Below, piece after piece: positions 1 to 10,443 of a stretch of 64,000 bases of DNA (its first letter is position 1; every line of letters starts with the position of its first letter). Where the stretch lies: contig BSDZ01000103.1 of assembly GCA_030268105.1 (NCBI GenBank), positions 248,001-312,000 on the forward strand, in the 5' to 3' direction. The translations under genes were made by a program, and so were the position numbers. Source of the DNA: Volvox africanus. Its lineage: Eukaryota > Chlorophyta > Chlorophyceae > Chlamydomonadales > Volvocaceae. The notes beneath the pieces are model-generated. The model was not told where the DNA came from. It worked only from the letters and a program-made list of their open reading frames with translations, and made no database searches.

Positions 1-1820
1 GCGCGTGGACGCGTGCGTAGCGAGCAAGGGAAGGTAACGATTGTTCCAGTGTGGCATTTCCCGTGCGATGTACACAGATATAGCACTACTTATAACTACA
101 AGCAAAACTGTAGCTGGTGAGGAGACTTGTGCTGGTTCGCGAGGAAACGAATTAATAAGAGCGAACAACTAACGAGACGATCTCTTGCTTGTCTAGACAA
201 GCATCGCTGAAAGTAATCGATAGCTCCCGGTGCCCTCACTGGAAGCAGCACCGATTAGGCGGGCGGATTCAAGTTAGCTGCTGCCTTTGTTTATATGTTT
301 CCAATTGGCACCTACCAAACATAATAGTTATTACGTAAGTTCTTGGATTTTCCATGTGTTTGTGTTTTGGGACTAATTGGCAATGCACAACGTTCCTTTT
401 TACGTCTGAGGAGAATGAAGGTTTACTTAGAAGCGTGACGATTCGGCGTCCAGCGGCTTAGTTTCTCCGATAAACAAGCCAGGTAATTGCTAAGGCAATA
501 CAGTGGTTGGTGGCAGCCGATGATGACCTGCATCCCGAGCGAGTCTAGTAAGTGTCCGTACGCAATTTGGTACGGTGTGGACGTTTCAATAACCCACCGA
601 CGGTGTCTTGAATAGTGTCCGTGGAGTCACGCCATAAGGCTTTAATCATTGGAAGTTCAAACAGCAATGCAGGGATCGCTCAGACGGACGATCTTGGATT
701 GCGAGATTCATTCCATCCGTCCCATGGGCTGCGCTGGTTCCGCTCCGTCCTTTTGTTGGAGATTGGCTTGCAATAGCGGCTGCAAGCATTGCAACTGTTT
801 GTCTTTCCAAAAGACATTCAGTGAGATGCATGCAGTTTTGGAGGACGCATGTACGTTGGCACCATGCATGGAGCGGGGGGGGGAGCGTTACATAGCAGAG
901 GTCGCCTGCTGGGGTGGTTGGCTGGCAGGTAGGATTCGGTAGTCATCGGTATTCAGATGCCTAAGTAGGTACATACGTATTGATTGCATGCATGCCGGGG
1001 TAACCAACCAACATATACACATGCATTACTACTGTTTCATTGGCCTATAGCAAGAGGACCTATGCTATCTGTTGGTGTTACAGTTGGAGACGCCAGCAGC
1101 AAGCAAGGGGCTTATTGCTCATATCAATGCAGGTGTAACAGCCGACCAAGTGTAGACAGCTCTGTTCATCCAGAGCCATGCTGCTTGGTTGAACTGACGT
1201 AGCCACCGCCGCGTAGGGAGTCTCTGTAGGTAGACCTTAACGCCATTGATGATAGTTATTCTGCGTTTGGGTGGATAGTGGGTTTCTCAGACATGACGGT
1301 AATTTTGTATTACATTATGTGTTTCAACATAGCAAATAGCTGTGGATTGACAACTTACTTGTTAAGCCCGGATATACTGTACAACTTACCGTGCTATCAA
1401 ACAAGAAACTGCCTTCATATTCTGAGGAACCTACACATGTCATAGCAATGGCCGCCCTGGCTGTCAGCCATGGAACATGCAGATACTGCTGCCTCCATGC
1501 CGCAATCAGGGGCAGAGGCAAGTGGAGACAATGGCTCCAGGACAGCCACCATAGCCACCTCATACACACTTGTGAAAAGCGGGGACCTCATCAACGGGCC
1601 ATCACTGACTTCTTCATGCGGCCATAGAATCCTCTATTACAGGAGGAGGAAGCCACTCAACCATGCACCCCCTGACCCAGGCAACTATAGGGGCCCCGGC
1701 ACAAACAGTGGTGACAGCAGCAACAGTTGCTTCACCCCTTCACAGCGGCAGATGTTTGAACACTTCTGTGCTCATTTGCAGCTCTGGGTACTCCCCGGTG
1801 AGGCTGGGGCCAGGTAGGCC
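1..1820. other. No recognised gene
   Basis: I see no open frame with recognisable protein features, no RNA gene and no repeat structure that I can support. The longest frames here are under 120 codons and show no domain, and several begin at non-ATG codons. The right edge abuts the inverted-repeat element that starts near 1821. Confidence 0.5.
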
Positions 1821-2790
1821 ACAACACCCCATGTAGCAGCCCTTTTCAGTATGCTACTAGATTTGTGCGGAAGCGTAGCTTTTGTAGATTTAGAGATAGC
1901 TCGCAAGTAAGTTAGCGTCGCGAAATTGTACATCTATTGGGAATAATTGGTGACAGCGGAGTCTTGAACTCCGAACAATTAGTAGTGTGATACTAAAATG
2001 TCAGGCCTTAGCTCTTCACCAGGGTGACTTTAATATTGGCTCACCTAGCCAAGATGTACGGCAATCTTCTTTGCCAATCGCGAAGTTTACTCGTAGTTAG
2101 TTTTCGGTTAGGCATCATGCTTATTGCATGATTGCCTACCGCTTTGTCTGGGCCTATTTCTCTAAGGTAAATGTAGTTTCCTACACCCCATCCTCGTGGT
2201 GGCAGGGGGGCAAGTCCAGCAGTGTGCTTGCAGCACCAATGGAGCTAACAGATTAAGGGTCAGAGCCAGCTGTTTCAGGGGTCTTTGTTGATCAGTGTTG
2301 TACGTCTGGCTTAATATCTGCCAAACTGTCTAGGCCCCTTCGGAAGATGTCCAGTTTCCTGATCATCCTTAGATACCCCAGGACACTACAGGTGTTTGGG
2401 AGGGTCCTAATGCAGTGCCCCTTTTCCTTAGAGTGTCCCTGGGAGGCAATGTACTATATATAGAGATAACATTTCGTTGGCTTACAAATATTAGTAGGTA
2501 ATCATACGATATGAAAAAAGCTCGTGATAGGCATAAGCAGATCACCGTACATCTTGGTAGGTGAGCCAATATTAAAGTCACCCTGGTGGAGTGCTTTGGC
2601 CACACAATTAAGTATTATAATACAAATTGTTCAGAGTTCAAGACTCTGCTGCCAGCAGACCCTTCGTAATAGGTGTACCAGTTTGCTACATTGTCCTATC
2701 TGCGAGCCTTCACAATGCAATTAAACCGACGTTTCTACATAAGAAATCTAGCATCGTTGGGACGACTGCTACAATCGAGGTGGGGATTCC
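1821..2790. mobile_element. Foldback (long terminal inverted repeat) element, non-autonomous
   Basis: Two long imperfect inverted arms face each other across a short centre. The best-matched block is 2022-2064, which is almost a perfect reverse complement of 2543-2585. A second block, 1950-1978, pairs with 2626-2653 with about four mismatches. Weaker pairing continues outward (a TGTAGCAG motif near 1832 against CTGCTACA near 2766) and inward past 2065, giving arms of at least 220 bp. No transposase frame lies inside, so this looks like a non-autonomous DNA transposon or MITE of the foldback type. I could not define target-site duplications, so the outer limits are approximate. The family is unknown to me. 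Confidence 0.65.
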
Positions 2791-3155
2791 ATGTTTTTTG
2801 GGATGGTAGGGGTTGATCTCTAGCCTTTTTGCCCTCGTCGTCTGAGTGCTTTAAATTCAAGCAAACAATGAACATTATCAACTCAACAAGCTCTCAATTG
2901 TCTGTCACCAATAACGAAATAACGACGTTATCAGCCGTACAACTATCACATACAGTCTGCCTGCTGCGTGGTCATACACCCAGAGCGAAGTACTCTAGCA
3001 GCCATACATACATACACATATATAGTCTATGTATTGAACTTGCACCACCAGTACAAGCAAGAAGGGATATTCATTTTTGGTAAATAACTTATATCATGAT
3101 TCCTATAGCTAGCGAAAAGATGCACCCTGTCCGACGGAGTTTGAGCCATACACGT
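2791..3155. other. Intergenic, 3' flank of first pherophorin
   Basis: No supported gene. This is the downstream flank of the minus-strand pherophorin whose stop codon is at 3156, so its 3' untranslated region probably lies here. I found no convincing polyadenylation signal. Confidence 0.4.
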
Positions 3156-3908
3156 TTATTTCCGTATTTCCGGTGGGGCGCTGGTACCTCGGAGTTTGTA
3201 GCGTGGGGTTGGAAATCTGTCACATATCAGCATATCGAAGACCTCGTCTGAACTGAAACAGCCATTAGCGGACGTGATCTGTGAACTGGTCGTCATGGAG
3301 ACACAGTACTTCATGAAATTCATCTGCACCGCCTGCAACCAGCTGGCGACCGTTGATTTCACTGCGGACTGGGAAACTAAGCCGAGGGCTGAGGTTGAAA
3401 CAGACGTGCAGACGGAGGCCTGCTGGGCTTGTGCAGAGCAGGTGGAGGTGAACTTGCCAAAATTACTATTCAGTGACGAAGGGAACAGATCATTGGTGAT
3501 GCCGTTGGTCAATGTGCTAACCAGATAAGTGCAGTCGGTATTTTGCATGAAAGAAGGCCAAGACACGATGCTGATATTGACACAAAAGCTGCAGCGAGGG
3601 GCTGGTGGAGGGGGTAGAGGGGGAGGGGGAGAGGGACGGGTAGGGGGGCGGGGACGGGGAGACGGAGGAAGACGGGGAAAGGGACGGGGAGGTGGAGGAG
3701 GGCGGGCAGAAGGACGGGGAGTGGGAGGAGGAGGGGGAAGGCGGGAAAGGGGCAAGTCCTTGATATATGGCGGCAACTTTATAAGCAGTGCTGGCGGTGG
3801 TGATTTCGTGGTTTGCAGAGGTAGCTCAGCCAGTGCGGGGTCCGCTGCCAGTAGCAGAACTGCTGCCAGCAAGAAGCGGCGGCAACATACATGCGCACGA
3901 AAAGTCAT
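3156..3908 (-). CDS. Pherophorin-like extracellular matrix glycoprotein (copy 1)
   Basis: A 250-residue single-exon frame starting at an ATG (3906-3908). Residues 1-27 form a signal peptide with a hydrophobic core ending in ALA, so the product should enter the secretory pathway. Residues about 36-105 are a proline-rich rod of PPPP, PRP and PSP runs, the hydroxyproline-type hinge of volvocine wall proteins. From residue 106 a Cys-rich pherophorin domain begins with CSFCVNISIV and carries regularly spaced cysteines to about residue 235. A short charged tail follows. Pherophorins are structural matrix proteins of Chlamydomonas and Volvox. Only the C-terminal pherophorin domain is present, so this is a short-form member. 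It is clearly diverged from the other two copies in the window. Canonical pherophorins usually have an N-terminal domain and introns, so an upstream exon cannot be excluded, but the signal peptide argues against one. Confidence 0.88.
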   Translation of the reverse strand: MTFRAHVCCRRFLLAAVLLLAADPALAELPLQTTKSPPPALLIKLPPYIKDLPLSRLPPPPPTPRPSARPPPPPRPFPRLPPSPRPRPPTRPSPPPPLPPPPAPRCSFCVNISIVSWPSFMQNTDCTYLVSTLTNGITNDLFPSSLNSNFGKFTSTCSAQAQQASVCTSVSTSALGLVSQSAVKSTVASWLQAVQMNFMKYCVSMTTSSQITSANGCFSSDEVFDMLICDRFPTPRYKLRGTSAPPEIRK

Positions 3909-6900
3909 GTGTCGTTCGTTATTATATTATGTTCAAGTCCCTCATGTATACATGATGATGGTGCATGAGCAAACAGAAGTTAGTTGTAACCCCTGCCTAC
4001 CTACCTATCTATATAGGTAAACACGCACCTAGCTACCCTGTGCGTAGTCCGATCCGCACGTGAGCGGTCTCAACCCGGCAATTAGCAATGTGTCACAAGT
4101 AAGCGCAGTTCACATTCACTCAATAGGTAGGCCACAAAAAGCATAGCAGTGCACCAGTAACTGACATGACGAGTACCAACCGATCCATCACTGCATCTGC
4201 ATGCCGCAGTAATGTGACAGTGCTCGGACTACCTCCTCGAGCGAGGGTGGTCCCTGACGGACGAACTCACCGCATGAACATACTAGCAGAGCTAAGAAGG
4301 TTATCCGCAAGGAACAGGAGTCGGACATGGCAGCGACACCAACAGTAATCTGCTACTGGCTTTCTGTAGGGGGTTGGTTGCCACTTGGACACCTGATGCC
4401 GTAACAAAATTTCCTATATGTGTTCGAGCTTTGATCTGGGCCAGAGCGTTGTTTTAAGCATTGGGTTAAGGGTACGGACAGTCGACGGTTGTGGCCGTTT
4501 GTAGTCATTGCATAAACAATAAGCAGATGTGCCACAAACCATGACAACCCAGAACTTACACTAAATTTTATTATTTTCAAAATTACTACGTCATTCCAAC
4601 TCACTGCAAAGTATATATCTGTGTTGCACTGATGTGCCTACTCGCTACCTGCTCGAAAAGACCATGCGTTATCGATGTGCCAGACAATTATTATTTGATA
4701 CTAATGATGCTAAATCAATTAAACCTTCTATGTCTATTCATGTAAGAAGATAGCAATTAGGAAAGGAAGCAACCCGAGCGAGGACCCTCGAAGCCGTCCG
4801 CAAGCAAGCTATACGACATCCTCTGCAATCGGAAATGTTTTATATGAGGCATGACTTTAATTTGCTTTACAATACTTTATCCACGCAGTCGCGCTGTTTG
4901 CCAAGTTCTAAATATTGTTTTCAAGCCACAATGACATCAAATGTAGATATAGGCAACCCTTGTTTACAAAATTGTAGAGGATTACTTTGCATCTTTGCGC
5001 ACGGGCAACATTGCGTGATGACCCTCGCCATGGGGTTGGCCGCTGCTGTTAAGTTATCAAGAATTGCTATATTTTCTTGTTCGTAGCAAGCATAGAGGTA
5101 CGTACCCACAACACACAATCAGCTATTATGCCCCGTTAGTTATGGTCTACCTAGATACGTACCGGCCTGTCCAAGTCGTCCAAGTCCATTCGCGTCTACT
5201 CCAACCGTTGCAACGCATGGCTTGTTACGTAGCATGCGTGTCTGTAGCTTGCTCTATTGCTCGTCAAGGATTACTCGTCGCCCGTGTTAAAGTGCACTTG
5301 TTACGTATTATATTGATTTAAATAAACGCTGAGCGAGGCAAATAATCCGTGTGCCGCCTCTTATCCATTGAAAGCAAGTACCCATTTTGTACGTGTATCA
5401 GCGGATGGGCATCAGCGTGTATCGCACCAGTGCACTTCGCTGTTCCCAACGGGCCTTTCGTTGCGCCGTCTTTGCCATTCGCGCCATTGAGGGCCTCCCA
5501 AAGTCCCCAAGTTGACGAACGAAGCGAAGCAGTCTGCGGCAGTGTGAGACCCGTCGGTTCTCAGCCTCAGCTTTCCCGCCTGTGGCAGCTCGCTGCTCTT
5601 TGGTCTATCTTTCCTGTTCATTAGCAAAGGGCAGCCCTGGAGGAACAAATGAATGATATACATATCAGCGTCTTTGGATCCAGATATTCGGGTTCAAAAA
5701 TGCCGAAATCACTAACTGCCGGAAGCAATTGAGTACATACGATTCGTATGAAAGCATTAGCAAAAACGAATAATTTCCGCCCATAGCTACACGTTCTAAG
5801 TCGTTTGGAGAGGCAGCGAAGTATTACGAAAGCATAACTATGGCTGTCGGCTGCAGCAAACTGAACAAGAATAATTGTAATACACACAAAATAACGATAC
5901 CCCAATCATAAAGCGCTTGCCCTCGTTCGCTCGGTACAAATGAACGAAATGAATGCTGTTGATTAGCGCCCTGCTCGCTGGATTGGCGCGATCCCACATT
6001 CATTCGTTGCGAGTAAGCCCTTTGTCCGTTATGCAGTAATTCTGTGTATGCAGAAATACCCTGAATAATATGTACGGCGAGCCCATCACCATATATGAGT
6101 ATGAGTCAGGCCGCCCTTTGTAACAGAGGGGTCGCCTAGCTGTTAGGATTGCTATAACGGCGAGCTGCGAGTCATGGTGCCGTAGGGCACGCGGTGTAAG
6201 GGTGACTCCATATAGATTACATTATAGTAGTATTTACAAAGAAGAAGAAGTAGTGTCAGTCTACAATGTCCAGGCGCCTTAAATAGCGCTGCCTGGCTCG
6301 TAAAGGGGCCTTACGTCTGTCCAAAACTGGCGCGCATTCTACAACTGACACCGTTGTACGAATGCTCGCATGCAAGTGGTTCCATGTGACTTGTCCAAGT
6401 TCTAAGCGTTACATCTATTATAACTAAACTGTTATTACGCAATCAAGTTATTGTCACTAAGGCCAAATTACGACAAGTCAGTTTCGCTCTTTCTGGCGCT
6501 ACTGCGCCATTCGCCCTGTTACACCCTTACTGATTCAACCTTGTTCCTTTCCTCTGGCGGGTGCCGGTTATACTTTTGCCGTAGCAGCTCGAAGTAAAGA
6601 TCGCGAAAACTCATATGCCGTATTCGACTTTCCGTCATCATCATCATCATCATCGTCATCGTCATCATCATCATAACCAAAATCATCATCATTCGTGGTG
6701 CAATATATGTAAAGTAGCCAATGCGGGCGAGCCTGGGCGGGTAGTCATTTAAGAGGATGGAGGCAGCAGGTTGCCATCCGGGCAAGGACTGCTGCTGCGC
6801 AACATCGCCGAGTAATGCCTTTCCTGTCTCGTAGGGTGAAGGCTGGTGATGTACATGGGACATGCACCGGACACATCCAGACGCAGGTTTGGGGACAACT

Positions 6901-8131
6901 GCAGATTGCACGCACAACCCTGACAATTATTGGCTGGGCTAATTAGGTATGACATTCAGAGCTAAGTAGGCTTAATTAGCCTAGGCAATTGGTGGCAGGG
7001 CGAGACATGCGCTGCACGTACGGCACACACAATATATGCGAAGAATGCGGAGCTAGGCACATCCGAGGCACATACGTGGAGTGCGGAGCTAGACACATTT
7101 CATTACAAATAATTATCATTCATTCGGGACGTGCATGGCGTCATTCTGAGAAATTCTAATTTCATATCATGCACGTCGTATACCATGATAGGTCGCTTGG
7201 TCGTCGGTGAATAAGGCTCTGTCGTCATCAAATGTGGCCGGGCGCTAACGTGCTCTCAATCTCATGAAGAACATCTCTTCCCCCCCATACAGCAATGAGG
7301 TAGTAAAGGGTACATACGTCGTACTACCTTACAAGCCAGGCGATCGTGATTGGAAACGACATCTTTACATTCCTTTATTCGCTTTTCCTTGATTGGAAAT
7401 GGCATCTTTTGTGTTTTACAGCTTTCGGTTACACACGCACAGAGATTCTACACCTCTGTCACGACACACACTGAGCGATGGACGGTTGTAATTCGTTAGG
7501 ACGTTTTGTGCAAGTTACGTGATGTGTCATGGATCGTCATGACGCCTCAACCCTCATCTGCCTCTGAAATGTATGCATTATCATCCTCGCGCAGCCCTGC
7601 CCCCACATATGTCTCCAGGTGGGAGCTCAAAGCCGTCTCATGCATGCACAGTGCACACGTTTTTCCAGCAAGTAACCGAACTAATAACCCACCTAACTAA
7701 CCCAACTACTTTTTACGACAGAGCCGCCTTTGCCACAACTATATGGGCGGAAACATGTCAAACAAAGATCCATCTCGAATCGATGCTTCCCGACCAGAAA
7801 CACCAGTTAATAAATACGTTAGTCATGCATCTGCACGTACATGCATTTATAGCGTACATGCGGGATCTGCGTCCTGCTAGCCGCCGAGAGACTGCCCATT
7901 TATCGACATATCTAGCTGCCGATTGCCGCGCGTGCTTGTATACATAACGCAAGCCTGCACTCACGATCAATTCGTTGCAATCGTGAACTATATCAAGTAG
8001 ATATGTCAGAGAGGCTTGGCAAGCTGCGTAAAAATCTAGTTCTCGAATAAATAGGGCTGACGACGGCGAGCGGCCTTTCCTTCACTCCTTCCACGCTCGC
8101 TCCATCAATCGTTCCATCGTGCATGTCGCTC
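3909..8131. other. Gene-poor interval
   Basis: I can support no complete gene here. A minus-strand stretch at about 6530-6640 reads as coding-like (it includes MSFRDLYFELLRQKYNRH) and may be a single exon of an unidentified gene or transposase. The region upstream of it on that strand is a CAT microsatellite. The plus-strand frame at 5349-5624 has an even amino-acid composition but no recognisable domain. The rest is AT-rich DNA with no visible structure. Confidence 0.4.
6635..6692. repeat. CAT/CGT trinucleotide microsatellite
   Basis: Interrupted tandem TCA/CAT triplets with occasional CGT units. On the minus strand they translate to an artefactual methionine run. Confidence 0.85.
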
Positions 8132-8527
8132 TCAGAAGTTGTCGCAGGCATATGCATCAGACTGATCGCTCGAGAGGCAGCCGTCTGGAGAGGTGATTTC
8201 CGAAGAGATCAAAATGAAGGGTTTGCAGTCGTCGATGTAAAACCGCGCTACTTGTGTCCAGCCCCAGACCCGCTCGTCCAACGCAGCCTGGGAAACGGTG
8301 GGGAGCGCCGTTGCCCGAACAGATGTGCAAATCGTAACTTGCAGAGAGTCTGGGGTGCAGGAGGTTCGGACGTTGCCGACGTTTCTGACATTGGACGATG
8401 GCGGGGCGTACAGCTCCTTGATGTCGTACATGACTTGGGTTGCCATGTCGGTGCAGATGGCGGGGACCATCTTGAGATCCGTGGGCTCGACGATTGCGAC
8501 TTTAGCACAAAAGCTGCAGCTGTCAGA
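8124..8527. repeat. 404-bp duplicated block, copy A
   Basis: This block is collinear and gap-free with 15506-15909. By eye there are only two substitutions, at 8139 and 8150, both near the stop codon. It covers the pherophorin C-terminal domain and only about 8 bp of 3' flank. Identity stops abruptly at both ends. Confidence 0.9.
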
Positions 8528-8860
8528 CAGCGCATCACCGGGTGAGTATGGCGGCATGAATGGGGATGGGGATGGGGGTACTGGTGATGGCGGCGGCGAT
8601 GGCGGCGGCGGCTTGGGAGGTGACGGAAGCGACTTCGGTGATAATCGTGGTCTGGGAGGAGTCGGCCTAGGAGGTGGTGACCTGGGCGGGGGGGTCGGCG
8701 GCGGCGATAACTTGATTACTGGGGGCGGCTTGCGGGGAGATGGTGATGGCCTCTTTGGAGGGGAAGAGGGCGGTGATGACGCCGTTTCTGCCCCACCGAC
8801 TGCCAGCAGTAGGAGAACTGCAAAGTTCGAGGCGGGATGCAGGGTGGCGAATACATACAT
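8132..8860 (-). CDS. Pherophorin-like protein (copy 2)
   Basis: A 242-residue single-exon protein starting at an ATG (8858-8860). Residues 1-27 are a signal peptide with a LLLLAVGGA core. Residues about 29-100 are a Pro/Ser rod (PPSSPPKRPSPSP, PPPRSPPPRP and similar). From residue 115 there is a 128-residue Cys-containing pherophorin C-terminal domain starting CSFCAKVAIV and ending CDNF at the stop. The role inferred from the family is a secreted structural matrix glycoprotein. The domain-coding DNA is almost identical to that of copy 3 at 15514-16374: 404 bp with two mismatches. The rods and signal peptides of the two genes are unrelated in sequence. This points to very recent domain duplication or gene conversion. 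Confidence 0.88.
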   Translation of the reverse strand: MYVFATLHPASNFAVLLLLAVGGAETASSPPSSPPKRPSPSPRKPPPVIKLSPPPTPPPRSPPPRPTPPRPRLSPKSLPSPPKPPPPSPPPSPVPPSPSPFMPPYSPGDALSDSCSFCAKVAIVEPTDLKMVPAICTDMATQVMYDIKELYAPPSSNVRNVGNVRTSCTPDSLQVTICTSVRATALPTVSQAALDERVWGWTQVARFYIDDCKPFILISSEITSPDGCLSSDQSDAYACDNF

Positions 8861-9059
8861 TAAAAAGGTAATCAGACTAACGAGTATTTATAAACTACGG
8901 AAGGCCGGCGGACGGAAGTGCATCAACAGTCGAAAACATGGGATGGGTTGAGAATTAAGTCCGGCAGAAATGTAAAGTGCGTAGTGGCTGTGGGTTCATG
9001 GGTATTTGACGAGCGAGCAGATAGAACGAAGCAAGCTGCTGCAGTATCATCATGCATGA

Positions 9060-9090
9060 TGACTTGGTGAGATATACACACACACACATA
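9060..9090. repeat. CA dinucleotide tract
   Basis: A short run of alternating CA followed by TA-rich sequence. It is a simple repeat with no other feature. Confidence 0.6.
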
Positions 9091-9155
9091 TTTATATATA
9101 AAAGTTTTAAAATGTAACTAATGGAATATGTTTGTCCAAGCAAAGTAAGGCTTAC

Positions 9156-9689
9156 CGCAGCACACGAAACATAGAAACGGCATCAACCAGAAAACGCCAC
9201 GCTTCGTCGCTTTCAACTCCCGTCCCATCTTCGCTGTTTGAGACGGCATTCCAGTGGAGTGAGAGCTGCAAAGGTGATCGGGGGCTGAATCTCCAACGAA
9301 ATAAGAGATAATTAACGGGTGCGTAATATATACACCGCCGGCGCGCTCCGTGCGGACTCTCGAACTGCGCTGGCTGCAGCCGCACGGATTATTACGCGAG
9401 CGATGGAGGTAAATCTGTTTGCTACCTTGATGAGTGCTAAAACTTCCGCCGCCGTGTAAGGCCAAACCCGGCCACTGGGCTTGATGATGACCTGCAAACA
9501 GAATGACGGAAACTAAGTTGACACCTCGGTATCAAGCCTGCCGAAAGTTCCGTTAGCTGCAGTACAATATATACGAATACATACGATCACTTCCGGGCAG
9601 TTCCCTCGTCGGTAGTGCGCAAAAACTGCAACTTGCGCGCTGACAAATAAATTCATCACACGCACGACGGGGGAGTTGTTGGCCCAGAC
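9156..9689 (-). CDS. Unidentified three-exon gene fragment
   Basis: I do not recognise this protein. Three candidate exons join without breaking frame: 9591-9689 (33 codons), 9426-9491 (22 codons) and 9156-9373 (72 codons plus two bases). The acceptors end in CAG and the donors begin GTGATC, GTAGCA and GTAAGC. Readable segments include QVAVFAHYRRGNCPE, VIIKPSGRVWPYTAAEVLAL and DEAWRFLVDAVSMFRVL, which have an ordinary globular composition. The intron between exons two and three would be only 52 nt. Start, stop and flanking exons are not found. It lies just upstream of pherophorin copy 2 on the same strand. A short piece of exon one recurs near 16945, upstream of pherophorin copy 3. It may be a degraded gene. 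Confidence 0.4.
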
Positions 9690-10146
9690 CTGTCCAACCT
9701 AATGCTAGCTATCCATGCACACATACACAAAAACATATTAATTTTCATATTTTAAGTTTGGTCAAAATCTGTTCCAAACTATTGCAGGTAGGAAGTGAAA
9801 GCGAGCGAGTAGCATGCGAATGGAGCTCGCTCCGCTACAGAAAAACTTATTAGCTACGCAAGCACTTTGGCTTGCCGGCGTCAATTCCAGGTAGCATCCC
9901 ATGTATGCGGCACCAGGCAGCACGCGGTGGGCAGCATCACCGTAGCTACAAACATAACTACCTGCTGCCTGGCGATCTTTTGTTTTGCTCTTGATGCAAG
10001 ATGAGATACATCCTAAGATATATATTACCCCGAATGGCAGCTGGATGTAGATTTTATTGATGGACAACTACGGAGCTATTTAGCTAGTGGCAACGAGCGA
10101 AACGACGAAACAAACGAAAAACGAAAGCTAGGTGACTACGTTATGA

Positions 10147-10300
10147 GGGTTACACTGCTGTGGGTGACTTGCAACGACAAGCACCAGGGGCCCTGCCTGA
10201 CCAAGGGGCCGAACCATAGCGCAGGGGGAAACACACGGCGTACGTAGTCTGTCTGTCCCGCCGCGCGCTCCTGCCTTCCCTCGCTCTAACTAAGTGATAT
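10147..10300. repeat. Dispersed repeat, copy A
   Basis: This aligns by eye with about 63464-63605. Shared strings in order are a TTACACTG start, TGTGGG(T/C)GACT, GAGCACC/AAGCACC, GCCACAGCGCAGGGG/ACCATAGCGCAGGGG, AACACACGG/AACACGTGG and GTCTGTCTGTCC, then a run of CTC/CCT. Both copies lie next to a microsatellite. It is probably part of a transposable element family; no coding sequence is visible. Confidence 0.6.
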
Positions 10301-10387
10301 ATGTAGTAACGAGGTACTTGTGCAACATACAGCGCTACATACGCCTCTATGTCGTCGGCCGGCGGGCCTGCGACCTCACGTGCGCTG

Positions 10388-10441
<54 letters not shown>
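10388..10441. repeat. (ATC)n trinucleotide microsatellite
   Basis: About 18 uninterrupted ATC/CAT units. Frames through it give artefactual poly-His, poly-Ile or poly-Met. Confidence 0.97.

Positions 10442-10443
<2 letters not shown>

Noticed and set aside
3529..4020. Glycine-rich plus-strand frame opposite pherophorin copy 1
   Set aside because: It is the antisense of the proline-rich rod. The same applies to the plus-strand Gly-rich frames at 8298-8951 and 15680-16462.
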